Assembly: GCF_001665395.1 (NCBI RefSeq) | Contig: NZ_LZSG01000062.1 | Span: 310,001 to 374,000, forward strand | Direction of reading: 5' to 3' | DNA: 64,000 nucleotides | DNA from: Mycobacterium sp. 1164966.3 | GTDB lineage: Bacteria; Actinomycetota; Actinomycetes; Mycobacteriales; Mycobacteriaceae | Shown here: positions 1-8,255 of the stretch, piece by piece | How the letters are laid out: each line of letters opens with the position of its first letter | Position numbering within the stretch: position 1 is the first letter of the stretch | The notes under the pieces: model-generated | Seen by the model: the letters and a program-made list of their open reading frames with translations, nothing else | What the model was told of the DNA's origin: nothing | Database searches by the model: none | Program-made: the position numbers and the translations under genes

Positions 1-109
1 CGTCGGTGACCGTGCCGACCTCTTCGCGGGCGGTATCGGAGGTGAAGGAGCTTACGTATTCTTCGATCGCGCTCTGGATGTCATCAGCGGAGATAGTCAA
101 GTCGGCCAT
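1..109 (-). CDS. atpA: ATP synthase F1 subunit alpha, N-terminal fragment
   Basis: This is the first 36 or so codons of the F1 alpha subunit, cut by the window edge. Translation from the ATG at 109 begins MADLTISADDIQSAIEEYVS, the typical start of mycobacterial AtpA. The alpha subunit forms the catalytic hexamer with beta on the cytoplasmic face of the membrane. It is the last gene of the ATP synthase operon visible here and lies 56 bp downstream of the b-delta fusion gene. The catalytic domains are outside the window. Confidence 0.95.
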   Translation of the reverse strand, partial: MADLTISADDIQSAIEEYVSSFTSDTAREEVGTVTD

Positions 110-165
110 GGCTTTTCGTCTTCCTACTTCGAATTGGTGCTGGCTAGTTCATGTTTCAGTCGGGT

Positions 166-1509
166 TTAATCCGGCAACTGCGTCTCGGCCGCGGTCAGAC
201 GAGACTTGAGGGTTCCGTCGATCACCTCGTCACCTACAGAGACTAAGAGGCCACCGAGCAGTTCGGCGTCGATTTGCAGCTGCACGGCTACCGGATGGCC
301 GTAAATGCGGCTCAGCACCTCGGTGACGCGCGTGCGCTGTGCGTCACTGAGTTCGGCCGCAGCGCTCACTTGCGCGACGACTTCGCCGCGCCGCGCCACC
401 GCTGCCTCGGCCAAGAGCTGCACGGCCTCATCGGCCGTCTGGTGACCTCTGAGCAACTCAACCGTCTGGGACAGCAGGGCATTCGTAATTCTGTTGCTTC
501 TGCCGCTCGCGCTCTTGAGCACGTTGCGCAGCAAGCCAACCCGACCGTCGGCCGGACTCGTGTGATCGCCCAACAGGATGGCAAGCCGTGGCTGCGCGTC
601 AAGAATCCGGGAAAATCGGAACAACTGGTCTTCGACCTCGTCGATCCGCCCCTCGTTTTCCGCGACTTTCAGCAGGGCTTGCCGCGATACGTGCTCTATC
701 GCGTCTACTAGGTCGCCGTTGGCCGACCAACGCTCCGACACGGCTGCACGCAGCACGTCGAGCGTGGGATCGGCGACCTTGCCGTCTAGGATGCGCTCGA
801 TCAATCTGACCCTGGGAGCTGAATCTTCGGCGGGCACAGTGAGATACCGGGTGACAACGATTTCGCGGTTCAGCATCCCGGCTACTGACACCAGCTCATC
901 GGCAAGCTTTTCCAGGCCTGGATTGTCAAGGTTATCGGCAATTGTGTCGAACCGATCCAGCACGTTGCCCAGCGCCCGACGACTCGACGATCGCATCTTT
1001 GCCAACACCGGTGACGCGACGTTGGCCGCCTCCGGCGCCATCTCATCGAGCTCGTCGAGAAAGCGATCGACTGTAGCCGACTGCTGGTCGGGGTCTGCGA
1101 CGTAGTTGCGCACCAATTCCCTTGCCTGGCGGACCGATTCGTGCCCAAGCTCTAAGCGAAGTTGACGGATCAGCTGTGCCCGTAGCAGCTCGACCTGACG
1201 GGTGCCTTGCGCCTTGACGCGTTCCGCATCGGCTTCGGCCTGGGCGCGCAGCTGCTCGGCAATGCGTTCGGAGTCTGACTTGGCCTCTTCGACGACCCGC
1301 TTACCTTCTTCTTCGGCGGCTTGGACAGCCTTGCTGTGCGCCGTCGTCGACTCGGTTAGCCGCTGGGCCGCCGCGGCCGAATCTTTCAACTGCTGGCGCA
1401 CGGTTTCCTGTCGAGCAGTCATCAAACGGCGGACAGGCGGCACGACATAACGCACCACCAGGAGCACGATGAGCGCGAATCCAACCAGCTGCCCGATAAA
1501 AACGTCCAT
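166..1509 (-). CDS. atpH: ATP synthase fused subunit b-delta
   Basis: Residues 1-25 form a membrane anchor (MDVFIGQLVGFALIVLLVVR), followed by a long Ala/Glu/Arg-rich coiled coil to about residue 150, as in b subunits. The rest resembles OSCP/delta, ending in a beta-alpha module (QIDAELLGGLLVSVGDEVID). At 447 residues it matches the b-delta fusion typical of mycobacteria, where one polypeptide gives half of the peripheral stalk and the delta cap holding F1. It lies 6 bp downstream of atpF and 56 bp upstream of atpA, so it is co-transcribed. Some databases call this gene atpFH. Confidence 0.96.
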   Translation of the reverse strand: MDVFIGQLVGFALIVLLVVRYVVPPVRRLMTARQETVRQQLKDSAAAAQRLTESTTAHSKAVQAAEEEGKRVVEEAKSDSERIAEQLRAQAEADAERVKAQGTRQVELLRAQLIRQLRLELGHESVRQARELVRNYVADPDQQSATVDRFLDELDEMAPEAANVASPVLAKMRSSSRRALGNVLDRFDTIADNLDNPGLEKLADELVSVAGMLNREIVVTRYLTVPAEDSAPRVRLIERILDGKVADPTLDVLRAAVSERWSANGDLVDAIEHVSRQALLKVAENEGRIDEVEDQLFRFSRILDAQPRLAILLGDHTSPADGRVGLLRNVLKSASGRSNRITNALLSQTVELLRGHQTADEAVQLLAEAAVARRGEVVAQVSAAAELSDAQRTRVTEVLSRIYGHPVAVQLQIDAELLGGLLVSVGDEVIDGTLKSRLTAAETQLPD

Positions 1510-1515
1510 CGCTGG

Positions 1516-2031
1516 CTACCCCGTCGCAGCCGAGGAGGTCACGTCTACGCCGAGGATTCGGCTGGCAAGTGTGGACGACATGGTCGCGACATTGGCGCGT
1601 AAATCCAGTTCCACGGCGTCCCTCTCCCGCTTTAACTGTTCGTTGGCCATCGCCAAACTCGTTGCCACCTGCTGTTCGGCGTCCGCGCGTGCGTCTTCGA
1701 TGACCTTACGTCCCTCTGCCCGGGCATTGTCGCGCAACGACGACGCCTCGACTCGGGCTTCCTTCATCGCTTCTTCGTAATCGGCCTGGGCCGCGGCGAA
1801 CTGCTCGGCCGACTTCTTGGTGTCGGCGGCCGTCTTGTCGACCATGGCCTCGCGTTCATGCAACACCTTCATGATCGGTGGCACCACGAAGATGCCGATG
1901 ACGGCCAGCACGATGAGAAAGATGGCCAGCACGAAGAAAAACGTGCCGTTAGGCGCGAGGAAGTTGTTGTTCTCGCCTTCCTCGGCTGCCTGGCTCGCGG
2001 CCAGAACGATGACGGTCGCGTCCCCCATCAC
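1516..2031 (-). CDS. atpF: ATP synthase Fo subunit b
   Basis: The second peripheral-stalk subunit, 171 residues. It has an N-terminal leader, one membrane segment at about residues 28-50 (TFFFVLAIFLIVLAVIGIFV) and a long charged coiled coil. It should dimerise with the b part of the b-delta fusion encoded next to it. The start is either GTG at 2031 or the ATG directly after it at 2028. The atpE stop lies 6 bp upstream, so translation is probably coupled. Confidence 0.94.
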   Translation of the reverse strand: MMGDATVIVLAASQAAEEGENNNFLAPNGTFFFVLAIFLIVLAVIGIFVVPPIMKVLHEREAMVDKTAADTKKSAEQFAAAQADYEEAMKEARVEASSLRDNARAEGRKVIEDARADAEQQVATSLAMANEQLKRERDAVELDLRANVATMSSTLASRILGVDVTSSAATG

Positions 2032-2037
2032 AGCGGA

Positions 2038-2289
2038 TTACTTGACGGGAGTTGCGAAGACGAACAACGCCATGAACGCGAGGTTGATGAAGTAGGCCGC
2101 CTCGACCAGACCGACGGTGATGAAGAACGGCGTGAACAAGCGGCCCTGCGCCTCGGGTTGGCGGGCGATACCCGAAACCAGCGCGTTACCGGCAATACCG
2201 TCACCAATACCGGCACCGATCGCGCCGCCGGCCATGATCAAGCCGCCGCCGATGAGTGCACCCTGGGCGATCTGGGGGTCCATTGGCAT
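2038..2289 (-). CDS. atpE: ATP synthase Fo subunit c
   Basis: The proteolipid of the rotor ring: two membrane helices joined by the polar RQPEAQ loop. The proton-binding Glu is E63 here (E61 of M. tuberculosis) in GLVEAAYFI. D30, A65 and I68, which correspond to the bedaquiline-site residues D28, A63 and I66, are all the susceptible type; there is no Met at the Ala position. A perfect AAAGGAGG lies 7 bases before the ATG at 2289 but about 13 before the second ATG, so the longer MPMDP start (83 residues rather than 81) is preferred. Confidence 0.97.
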   Translation of the reverse strand: MPMDPQIAQGALIGGGLIMAGGAIGAGIGDGIAGNALVSGIARQPEAQGRLFTPFFITVGLVEAAYFINLAFMALFVFATPVK

Positions 2290-2375
2290 TCTTTTTCCTC
2301 CTTTATCTGGTGGCTATCTGGTAGCGGTCTACCAGGCTTCTGTAACAGTGTGTGGGGCGCCGATTCATGGCGGTT

Positions 2376-3140
2376 TCAGTCATGGTGATCCTCGATCTCC
2401 ATCGCCTGGCTGAAGTACAAGACCGTCAGGATAGAAAAGATGAAGGCCTGAATGGCGCCGACGAACAAGTCGAACGACTTCCAGATCGCGTTCGGCGCCC
2501 ACATGACGACCGACGGGATGAGGGCCGCAATCAGTGTCACCAAGATGCCGCCGGCGAAGATATTGCCGAAGAGTCGGAGGGACAACGAGATTGGCTTGGC
2601 GAGTTCTTCGACGATGTTGATCGGCGCCAGGAATGCGACGTGGCCCTTGACGAGCTTGAGCGGATGACCGAGTATCCCACGGCGCCAGATCCCGGCCGCG
2701 TGGTAGCAGAAGAACACGAACAGTGCGAGCGCCAGCACGTAGTTGATGTCTCCCGCCGCCGGTGTCAGCAACTCCTCGGCCTTCCCGGTTTTTGGGTCTT
2801 TGTATTGCAGGGGCAGCACTGACAGCCAGTTGGAGATCAGGATGAACACGAAGATCGTGACGGCCAGAGGCAGCACGAACGGGGCGATCCGCATCCCGAT
2901 CGCGCTTTCGATCTGATCGCGCATCTGGATGGTGATGGCCTCCCAGAACAGCTGGACCCCACCGGGTACGTCCTTCGAGGTGACCTTCCTACGCAGGTAG
3001 AAAGCCAGCGCGAGGACAATCAGCGCCGCGAGGGCGGTCGAGATCACCGTATCGACGTTGACCACCAACCCCAGCCAGTGTTCTTTGTGGTGATGGCCGA
3101 CCTCGATTTGGCCGGCGGCCAGGACGATCTCAGTCGTCAC
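2376..3140 (-). CDS. atpB: ATP synthase Fo subunit a
   Basis: The stator membrane subunit that forms the proton half-channels with the c ring. The protein is 254 residues with five or more hydrophobic helices. It has the essential Arg in SLRLFGNIFAGGILV and the C-terminal helix DLFVGAIQAFIFSILTVLYF. I chose the GTG at 3140 (VTTEIVLAAG) because it follows GGGGGGAG by about 5 bases and matches the family length. It overlaps the end of the AtpI-like gene by 11 bp. The reading frame is open further upstream, but that part overlaps the neighbouring gene and looks spurious. Confidence 0.95.
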   Translation of the reverse strand: MTTEIVLAAGQIEVGHHHKEHWLGLVVNVDTVISTALAALIVLALAFYLRRKVTSKDVPGGVQLFWEAITIQMRDQIESAIGMRIAPFVLPLAVTIFVFILISNWLSVLPLQYKDPKTGKAEELLTPAAGDINYVLALALFVFFCYHAAGIWRRGILGHPLKLVKGHVAFLAPINIVEELAKPISLSLRLFGNIFAGGILVTLIAALIPSVVMWAPNAIWKSFDLFVGAIQAFIFSILTVLYFSQAMEIEDHHD

Positions 3141-3594
3141 TGGTGCTCCCCCCTTCCGTCCCTTGCGACGCAGTGGCCGGATACTGCCCTTCGCGCAGCT
3201 TCTTCCAAATCGGCATCGCGGTCGAAAACACCAGTAGTACCTGGAACAGCGCCAGCCCAAACACCACGCCCAATCCGTTAGGACGAAAGACGTAGGCAAT
3301 GACCAGTCCGACAATGGTGATGACCGTCAGCCTTGACACCGAATTGAAGGCCATCGACCTTTTCAGCGGGTGTTCCTGGGCCGTGATAGCCCCGACCGAA
3401 CGCCGCACCAGAAGCGCGTTGAGCAAACCCAGGAGCAATCCGATACCGAAGAACACACCCAGCATCAGGCGATCGAGATAAGCGGCCCCGAGTGTCGTGG
3501 CGGCGGTGAGCACAGCGCAGATGACGAACAGCCGAACGGGGCGGAAGGCAACAGCGGGAAACACCAACGGCGCGTCTTGCGCTGGTGTCGTCAC
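3130..3594 (-). CDS. AtpI-like ATP synthase assembly protein
   Basis: A 154-residue protein with four predicted membrane segments (LFVICAVLTAATTLGAAYL, MLGVFFGIGLLLGLLNALLV, LTVITIVGLVIAYVF and GVVFGLALFQVLLVF). It occupies the atpI position as first gene of the operon and corresponds to M. tuberculosis Rv1303. AtpI proteins help c-ring assembly or cation handling; this role is inferred from position and topology, since sequence conservation in this family is weak. It overlaps atpB by 11 bp. Confidence 0.8.
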   Translation of the reverse strand: MTTPAQDAPLVFPAVAFRPVRLFVICAVLTAATTLGAAYLDRLMLGVFFGIGLLLGLLNALLVRRSVGAITAQEHPLKRSMAFNSVSRLTVITIVGLVIAYVFRPNGLGVVFGLALFQVLLVFSTAMPIWKKLREGQYPATASQGTEGGSTSDD

Positions 3595-3821
3595 CGCAGC
3601 ACCTCAATCCCAGGTTGATGGAGCCGATGCCACCCAACCGACCGATCGGTGGCCCGCAGAGCGTATCGCAGTCGTCACGTCGGAATCACCCAAGGGGTAG
3701 CTCCTTTGTCGGTCGTGCGTCGGCACGGTCGTTTCAGCGTCCGATCTGCCGGGTGGCCGGCGACCAGCGAGGTTGATTTTCGGGGTTCTAGCTGCACCGT
3801 ACCATATGGTAGAGCCCACTA
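3595..3821. promoter_or_regulatory. Intergenic region upstream of the ATP synthase operon
   Basis: These 227 bp separate the wecA stop from the first ATP synthase gene and should contain the operon promoter, reading on the minus strand. The clearest feature is a perfect 12-bp palindrome TACCATATGGTA at about 3800-3811, which offers a TATGGT -10-like hexamer on the minus strand. Another -10-like TACGCT lies nearer the gene. No convincing -35 was found, and the palindrome could instead be an operator. I see no coding sequence here. Confidence 0.35.
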
Positions 3822-5063
3822 CTACTTCGTGTCGTAGTCCTCGCGGTGGTCGTCCTCGAAGTCGTCGTCGTAGGCATCACCGCGACGCAGCAACGGGATC
3901 ACCGTAGCGATCCCGGCAACCACAATCGCGCCCAGCATCACCGCCGCGGTGTGCCGGGGGTTGAAGAAGATCGTGCTCGCGGCGCCGAATGCGACGATGC
4001 CGACCCAGAGGTAGATCAACAGCACCACCCGGCGGTGCGAATGGCCGATCTGCAGCAGCCGGTGGTGCAGGTGCATTTTGTCGGGGCTGAACGCGCTGCG
4101 GCCGGCCCGGGTGCGGCGGACGATCGCCAGGAGAAGGTCAAGCATCGGCACGAACATCACCGCGACCACCAGCAGGAACGGTGACAGCAGAGCAAACACG
4201 TCGCGCGCGCCGTAAGCGTTCTGCGAGATGGGTCCGGCGGCGGTCGTGGAGGCCGCGGCCAGCATCAGGCCGATCAGCATCGAACCCGAGTCGCCCATGA
4301 AAATCCTGGCGCGGTGAAAGTTGTGCGGTAAAAAGCCCAGACAGGCGCCCGCCAGCACCACCGAGATCACGGCGGGCGGATAGAACAGCACGTCACCGCC
4401 GTGATCGCGAAGCAAACCGACCGAGAAGATGCAGATCGCCAACGCCGTGATCAGTCCCAACCCGGCCGCCAGTCCGTCGAGCCCGTCGACGAAGTTCATC
4501 GCGTTGACGATCGAGACGGTCAGCGCCAGGGTGAGCAGGATCGAAGACGCCTGGTCCAAGACGATGGTGCCGACGCCGCCGATCGGGATATACAGCACGC
4601 TCCACGCGACCCCCATGGTCACCAGCACGCTTGCCGCGGTGATCTGACCGGCGAACTTCGTCAGCGCGTCGAGGCCCCAGCGGTCGTCGATCAGCCCGAT
4701 CCCCATGATCACCGCACCTGCCACCAGCACCGCGGGCATGCCGGTGGAGTAGACGAAGCCGCGGGTCAGCGCCGGAAGCTGGGACGCCAGGAAGACTGCG
4801 GCCAGCACGCCGAGGAACATCGCCAGCCCGCCCATCCGCGGGGTTGGCGTGACGTGCACGTCGCGTTCCCGTGGGTAGGCGACGGCTCCCAATCGAGTGG
4901 CCAGCACCCGGACCGGCCCGGTCGCGAAGTAGGTGATGATCGCGGCGGTCAACCCGACCAGCGCAAGCTCACGCAAGGGGACACCGGCACCGCGATCAGA
5001 CAGCGCGAGCAAACCACCGGCAAGGCTGGTTACATCGCTGGACACGTCGAGACCGTACTGCAC
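3822..5063 (-). CDS. wecA: Undecaprenyl/decaprenyl-phosphate GlcNAc-1-phosphate transferase
   Basis: A polyprenyl-phosphate N-acetylhexosamine-1-phosphate transferase (WecA/Rfe, Rv1302 type). It transfers GlcNAc-1-P to decaprenyl phosphate, the first step of the rhamnosyl-GlcNAc linker joining arabinogalactan to peptidoglycan. About eleven membrane helices are visible. Signature motifs are MGIGLIDDRWGLDALTK (Asp pair), NAMNFVDGLDGLAAGLG, IFMGDSGSMLIG and PDKMHLHHRLLQIGHS. The start is uncertain: GTG at 5063 (VQYGLDV, 413 residues) fits the family, while another GTG at 5090 adds nine residues. It follows sua5 by a short gap and is probably co-transcribed. Confidence 0.93.
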   Translation of the reverse strand: MQYGLDVSSDVTSLAGGLLALSDRGAGVPLRELALVGLTAAIITYFATGPVRVLATRLGAVAYPRERDVHVTPTPRMGGLAMFLGVLAAVFLASQLPALTRGFVYSTGMPAVLVAGAVIMGIGLIDDRWGLDALTKFAGQITAASVLVTMGVAWSVLYIPIGGVGTIVLDQASSILLTLALTVSIVNAMNFVDGLDGLAAGLGLITALAICIFSVGLLRDHGGDVLFYPPAVISVVLAGACLGFLPHNFHRARIFMGDSGSMLIGLMLAAASTTAAGPISQNAYGARDVFALLSPFLLVVAVMFVPMLDLLLAIVRRTRAGRSAFSPDKMHLHHRLLQIGHSHRRVVLLIYLWVGIVAFGAASTIFFNPRHTAAVMLGAIVVAGIATVIPLLRRGDAYDDDFEDDHREDYDTK

Positions 5064-5107
5064 CAACCTGAGTGGCGGACAACCGCTCACCGAAGGGCCC
5101 GGGCGTG

Positions 5108-5761
5108 CTATTCGACCAGACTGGCCGGGTCGACACCGAGGACTTCGGCGATCCGCTCGGTGCTGACCGGTCCCGCCCGGAGCACGCGGGGCGCATCGCC
5201 GGTCAAGTCGACGATCGTGGAGGCGGCCTGCTGCGCGGACGCACCCGCATCCAGGTAGACATCGACGAGATCGCCGAGCTGATTGCGCGCCTCATCGGCG
5301 TCGACGGCGGGGGGGCGGCCAGAGACGTTGGCGCTCGACACCGCCATCGGCCCAACCTCGCGTAGTAGCTCGATGGCGACCGGGTGCAACGGCATGCGCA
5401 GCATCACGGTGCCGCGGGCGTCGCCCAGGTCCCATTGCAACGACGGAGCTTGCCGCACCACCAGGCTCAGCGCGCCGGGCCAGAATGCGCGAATGAGTTC
5501 GCGAGCGCCGTCCGGCACGGTGTAGACCAGGCCTTCGATGGTGTGCCACGAACCGACCAGCACACCCACCGGCATATCGCGTCCGCGCCCCTTTGCGGAC
5601 AACAGCGCGGCCACCGCCGCACTGACGAAGGCGTCGGCGGCGATGCCGTAGACGGTGTCGGTCGGCATGACGACAAGCCGGCCGGCCTTGAGCGCTTCTA
5701 CCGCCGCAGCGATTCCGCGCGCACGCTGGTCAGGATCTGCGCAGTGGTAGACATCAGTCAA
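5108..5761 (-). CDS. L-threonylcarbamoyladenylate synthase (Sua5/YrdC/YwlC family)
   Basis: Makes threonylcarbamoyl-AMP from Thr, bicarbonate and ATP for the t6A modification at position 37 of ANN-decoding tRNAs. The YrdC fold signatures are present: VVMPTDTVYGIAADA near the N-terminus, SAKGRGRDMPVGVLV, FWPGALSLVV, MLRMPLHPVAIELLREVGPM and SSANVSGRP. TTG at 5761 gives 217 residues, the length I recall for Rv1301, and overlaps the prmC stop as TTGA. A TTG at 5782 would add seven residues encoded by a repeat element and is less likely. There is no C-terminal Sua5 domain, so it is the short TsaC-type form. Confidence 0.93.
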   Translation of the reverse strand: MTDVYHCADPDQRARGIAAAVEALKAGRLVVMPTDTVYGIAADAFVSAAVAALLSAKGRGRDMPVGVLVGSWHTIEGLVYTVPDGARELIRAFWPGALSLVVRQAPSLQWDLGDARGTVMLRMPLHPVAIELLREVGPMAVSSANVSGRPPAVDADEARNQLGDLVDVYLDAGASAQQAASTIVDLTGDAPRVLRAGPVSTERIAEVLGVDPASLVE

Positions 5762-6681
5762 TGGCGCCGCTCTCCCCCGCAAGCGGGAGGTGCCCCCACC
5801 TCATCGCTCTGCGCTCTGCATCGTCGCGACGCGAACTCAACGGCGCCGCTCCTCGCTGCCGTTACGAACCTGGGCCGGCCGGCCAGATCGCGCCGAGCGA
5901 CGACATCGTCGAAAAGGCCCGTGCTCGATACCAATTCGACGGCCGACAAAGACGTGGTGTCGTCGTGCTCGACGGCAAGCAGACCGCCGAGACGCAGCCA
6001 GCGGCCGGCGAGGTCGACGACGGCGGCGATCACCGCCATCCCGTTCGGGCCGCCGAACACCGCATGCGGCGGATCGTGTCGGGCTACTTCGGGTTCCAGC
6101 GTGACGTCGGCCGGCACGTAGGGCGGGTTGGCCACCAGCAGGTCGACCCGTGCGTCGAGTCCGGGAAGTAAGCCCGGCTTGGTTATGTCGGCGCACACGA
6201 GTTCAACCGCGGTGCCCTCGACGTTGCGCCGCGCGTACTCGAGAGCTGCCCCGGAGTCGTCGATGCCGACCACTCGCGCGGCGGGCCAATGGTGGGCCAG
6301 TGCGACCGCCAGCGCGCCGGATCCCGTACACAGGTCGACGATCATCGGCTGCGTCCCAAGCCGCTGCACGGTGGCCCACTCCAAGATGGACTCGGTCTCT
6401 GGGCGCGGTATGAACACACCCGGACCGACATGCAGTTCAACTGGGCCGAAAGCCACGGTCCCGATGATGTGCTGCAAGGGAATTCGACGCGAACGTGCGG
6501 CGACGACGTCGCGGTAGCGCCCGAAGAATTCTTCGTCCGGCGCTTCGAGCAACGCGAGCCGGCCGCGGTCGGTCCCGGCCAGGTGCGCGGCCAGCAGCTC
6601 GGCGTCGTAACGGGCGGAGTCGATTCCCGCGTCGGCCAGCAGTGCCGCAGCGGAGTCGATCGCGCGGAGCAGTTGGGTCAT
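5758..6681 (-). CDS. prmC: Peptide chain release factor N5-glutamine methyltransferase
   Basis: Methylates the Gln of the GGQ motif in RF1 and RF2. It contains the AdoMet motif VDLCTGSGALAVALA and the substrate-binding LLVANPPYVPADV. The ATG at 6681 (MTQLLRAIDSAAALL) overlaps the prfA stop as ATGA, tightly coupling enzyme and substrate. The 307-residue product ends in an Arg/Cys/Gly-rich tail whose final dozen residues are read from a hairpin repeat (5761-5800). This tail looks unlike the enzyme core and may have arisen by repeat insertion at the 3' end. The open frame continues upstream of 6681 but lies antisense-like within prfA and is not used. Confidence 0.93.
   Translation of the reverse strand: MTQLLRAIDSAAALLADAGIDSARYDAELLAAHLAGTDRGRLALLEAPDEEFFGRYRDVVAARSRRIPLQHIIGTVAFGPVELHVGPGVFIPRPETESILEWATVQRLGTQPMIVDLCTGSGALAVALAHHWPAARVVGIDDSGAALEYARRNVEGTAVELVCADITKPGLLPGLDARVDLLVANPPYVPADVTLEPEVARHDPPHAVFGGPNGMAVIAAVVDLAGRWLRLGGLLAVEHDDTTSLSAVELVSSTGLFDDVVARRDLAGRPRFVTAARSGAVEFASRRCRAQSDEVGAPPACGGERRH
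5761..5803. repeat. Hairpin-forming repeat at the prmC/sua5 junction
   Basis: The sequence contains a stem CTCCCCCGC/GCGGGAG with a tiny AA loop, followed by GTGCCCCC. It forms the last codons of prmC and directly precedes the sua5 start. From memory, this CTCCCGC-TT-GCGGGGGAG type of hairpin recurs between genes in several slow-growing mycobacteria; that is recollection, not a search. A partial echo, GGCGCCGCTCCTC, follows about 75 bp away. The hairpin could modulate translation or RNA processing at the overlapping junction. Confidence 0.5.
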
Positions 6682-7754
6682 GTCGTCTGTTGCAGCCGGG
6701 ACTGCTTGTCGGCGGCACCAAGGGCGTCGAACAGCGCATCCAGGTCCCCGTCGAGCACCTGGTCGAGATTGTGTGACTTGTAGCCGATTCGGTGATCGGT
6801 GATCCGGTTCTCCGGGAAGTTGTAGGTGCGGATACGTTCGCTGCGGTCGACCGTGCGAATCTGGCTGGCGCGGTCCGCCGAGGCGTCGGCCAGTGCCTGC
6901 TCCTCGGCCATCGCCTGTAGCCGCGCGGCGAGCACCTGCAACGCCCGCGTCTTGTTCTGCAGCTGCGAGCGTTCGTTTTGGCAAGTGACCACGATCCCGG
7001 TGGGCAGATGGGTGATGCGCACCGCGGAGTCGGTGGTGTTGACGCCCTGGCCGCCCTTGCCGGACGAGCGGTAGACGTCGATACGCAGGTCCGACTCGTC
7101 GATCTGGACCTCGCCCACTTCTTCGGGCTCCGGATACACCAGCACCCCGGCGGCCGAAGTATGCACTCGCCCTTGAGATTCCGTCACGGGAACCCGTTGG
7201 ACACGATGCACCCCGCCCTCGAACTTCATGCGCGACCACACCCCGTCGGCGCTGTCGCCCTTACTCGCGATGGCTAAGGTGGCGTCCTTGTAACCGCCCA
7301 AATCCGAAGTGGTTTCGTCCAGCACCGTCACGTTCCAGCCATGCCGCTCGGCGTAACGGATGTACATCCGGGCCAAGTCGGCGGCGAACAACGCGGATTC
7401 CTCGCCTCCCTCACCTGATTTGACTTCGAGGAGGATGTCGTCGGCGTCATGCGGGTCGCGCGGGGCCAGCATGTCGGTGAGTTGAGTGTCCAGTTCGGCC
7501 ACCCGCGATTCCAATTCGGTGACCTCTTCGGCAAACGACTCGTCGTCAGCGACCAGCTCGCGCGCGGTCTCCAGGTCGTCGCGCGCAGACACGAGTTTGC
7601 GGTAGGTCGCGACGATCGGCGCCAGCCGCGCGAACCTGCGTCCGGCCTTGCGCGCCTCGTCGGGCTTGCTGTGCAGTTCGGGGTCGGCCAGCGCACGCTC
7701 GAGGTCCGCGTGTTCGGCGAGCAGCACATCAATGGTCTGTACCGGCTGCGTCAT
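6678..7754 (-). CDS. prfA: Peptide chain release factor 1
   Basis: Recognises UAA and UAG in the ribosomal A site and triggers peptide release. The 358-residue length is normal. The catalytic GGQ loop is RSSGKGGQGVNTTDSAVRI. An N-terminal coiled coil (to about residue 110) and the codon-recognition domain surround it, with the PVT motif visible in VQRVPVTESQGRVHTSAA. ATG at 7754 is preceded by GGAGGTG. It lies 98 bp downstream of rpmE, separated by a strong hairpin, and overlaps prmC by 4 bp. Confidence 0.97.
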   Translation of the reverse strand: MTQPVQTIDVLLAEHADLERALADPELHSKPDEARKAGRRFARLAPIVATYRKLVSARDDLETARELVADDESFAEEVTELESRVAELDTQLTDMLAPRDPHDADDILLEVKSGEGGEESALFAADLARMYIRYAERHGWNVTVLDETTSDLGGYKDATLAIASKGDSADGVWSRMKFEGGVHRVQRVPVTESQGRVHTSAAGVLVYPEPEEVGEVQIDESDLRIDVYRSSGKGGQGVNTTDSAVRITHLPTGIVVTCQNERSQLQNKTRALQVLAARLQAMAEEQALADASADRASQIRTVDRSERIRTYNFPENRITDHRIGYKSHNLDQVLDGDLDALFDALGAADKQSRLQQTT

Positions 7755-7801
7755 GTGTCACCTCCTTGCACCCTCGTCGCACCGTCCCCGCAAACGCGAA
7801 C

Positions 7802-7843
7802 CGACGCCCGGCCTGTGCATTTTTCAGCACAGTTCGGGCGTCG
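7802..7843. terminator. Strong inverted repeat between rpmE and prfA
   Basis: CGACGCCCG..CTGTGC and GCACAG..CGGGCGTCG form a 15-bp stem with one 2-base mismatch and a 7-base loop. It begins 10 bp downstream of the rpmE stop on the minus strand. No U-run follows on that strand, so it would be an intrinsic terminator only of the U-less kind proposed for mycobacteria. It could equally be an RNA-stability element lowering prfA-prmC expression relative to rpmE. Confidence 0.6.
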
Positions 7844-7852
7844 GTGAGCCAG

Positions 7853-8089
7853 CTATTTGTCGGTTGAACCCGCGTCGGCCTTGGAGCGCTTGCCATAGCG
7901 CTTCTCGAAGCGGGCCACCCGGCCGCCGCTGTCCAGGATCTTCTGCTTTCCGGTGTAGAACGGGTGGCACTGCGCACACACTTCGACCACGATGCGGCCG
8001 CCCGGCTTGGTGCTGCGTGTCTCGAAGGTGTTGCCACATCCGCAGACGACCGTGGTCGCCTCGTAGGCCGGATGAATGTCTGATTTCAT
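7853..8089 (-). CDS. rpmE: 50S ribosomal protein L31, zinc-binding form
   Basis: A 78-residue large-subunit protein. It has the C+ zinc-ribbon cysteines: VCGCGNTF (Cys16, Cys18) and VCAQCHPF (Cys37, Cys40). This identifies the zinc-containing L31 rather than the Cys-less paralogue used under zinc starvation. ATG at 8089 follows a GAGGACAG Shine-Dalgarno-like sequence. The C-terminus is a basic tail (RYGKRSKADAGSTDK). The 166 bp upstream should hold its promoter. Confidence 0.96.
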   Translation of the reverse strand: MKSDIHPAYEATTVVCGCGNTFETRSTKPGGRIVVEVCAQCHPFYTGKQKILDSGGRVARFEKRYGKRSKADAGSTDK

Positions 8090-8255
8090 ACTGTCCTCTT
8101 CGATCGTTGGCCGCCCGCCACCGCCGTGAGCGATCGGGCGGTCGGGCTCGAACTCCTCCGGACCTGGACTGGTCCTGGGGTGGTCGACCGTCGATTATGC
8201 CAGGTCAACCAACATCAGCCCAAACACACAGATGCACCCGCGCATTCCCGGCGAC

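Noticed and set aside
2038..2289. Natural bedaquiline resistance in AtpE
   Set aside because: The residue corresponding to position 63 is Ala, and D28, E61 and I66 equivalents are also conserved, so there is no sign of the Met63-type natural resistance.
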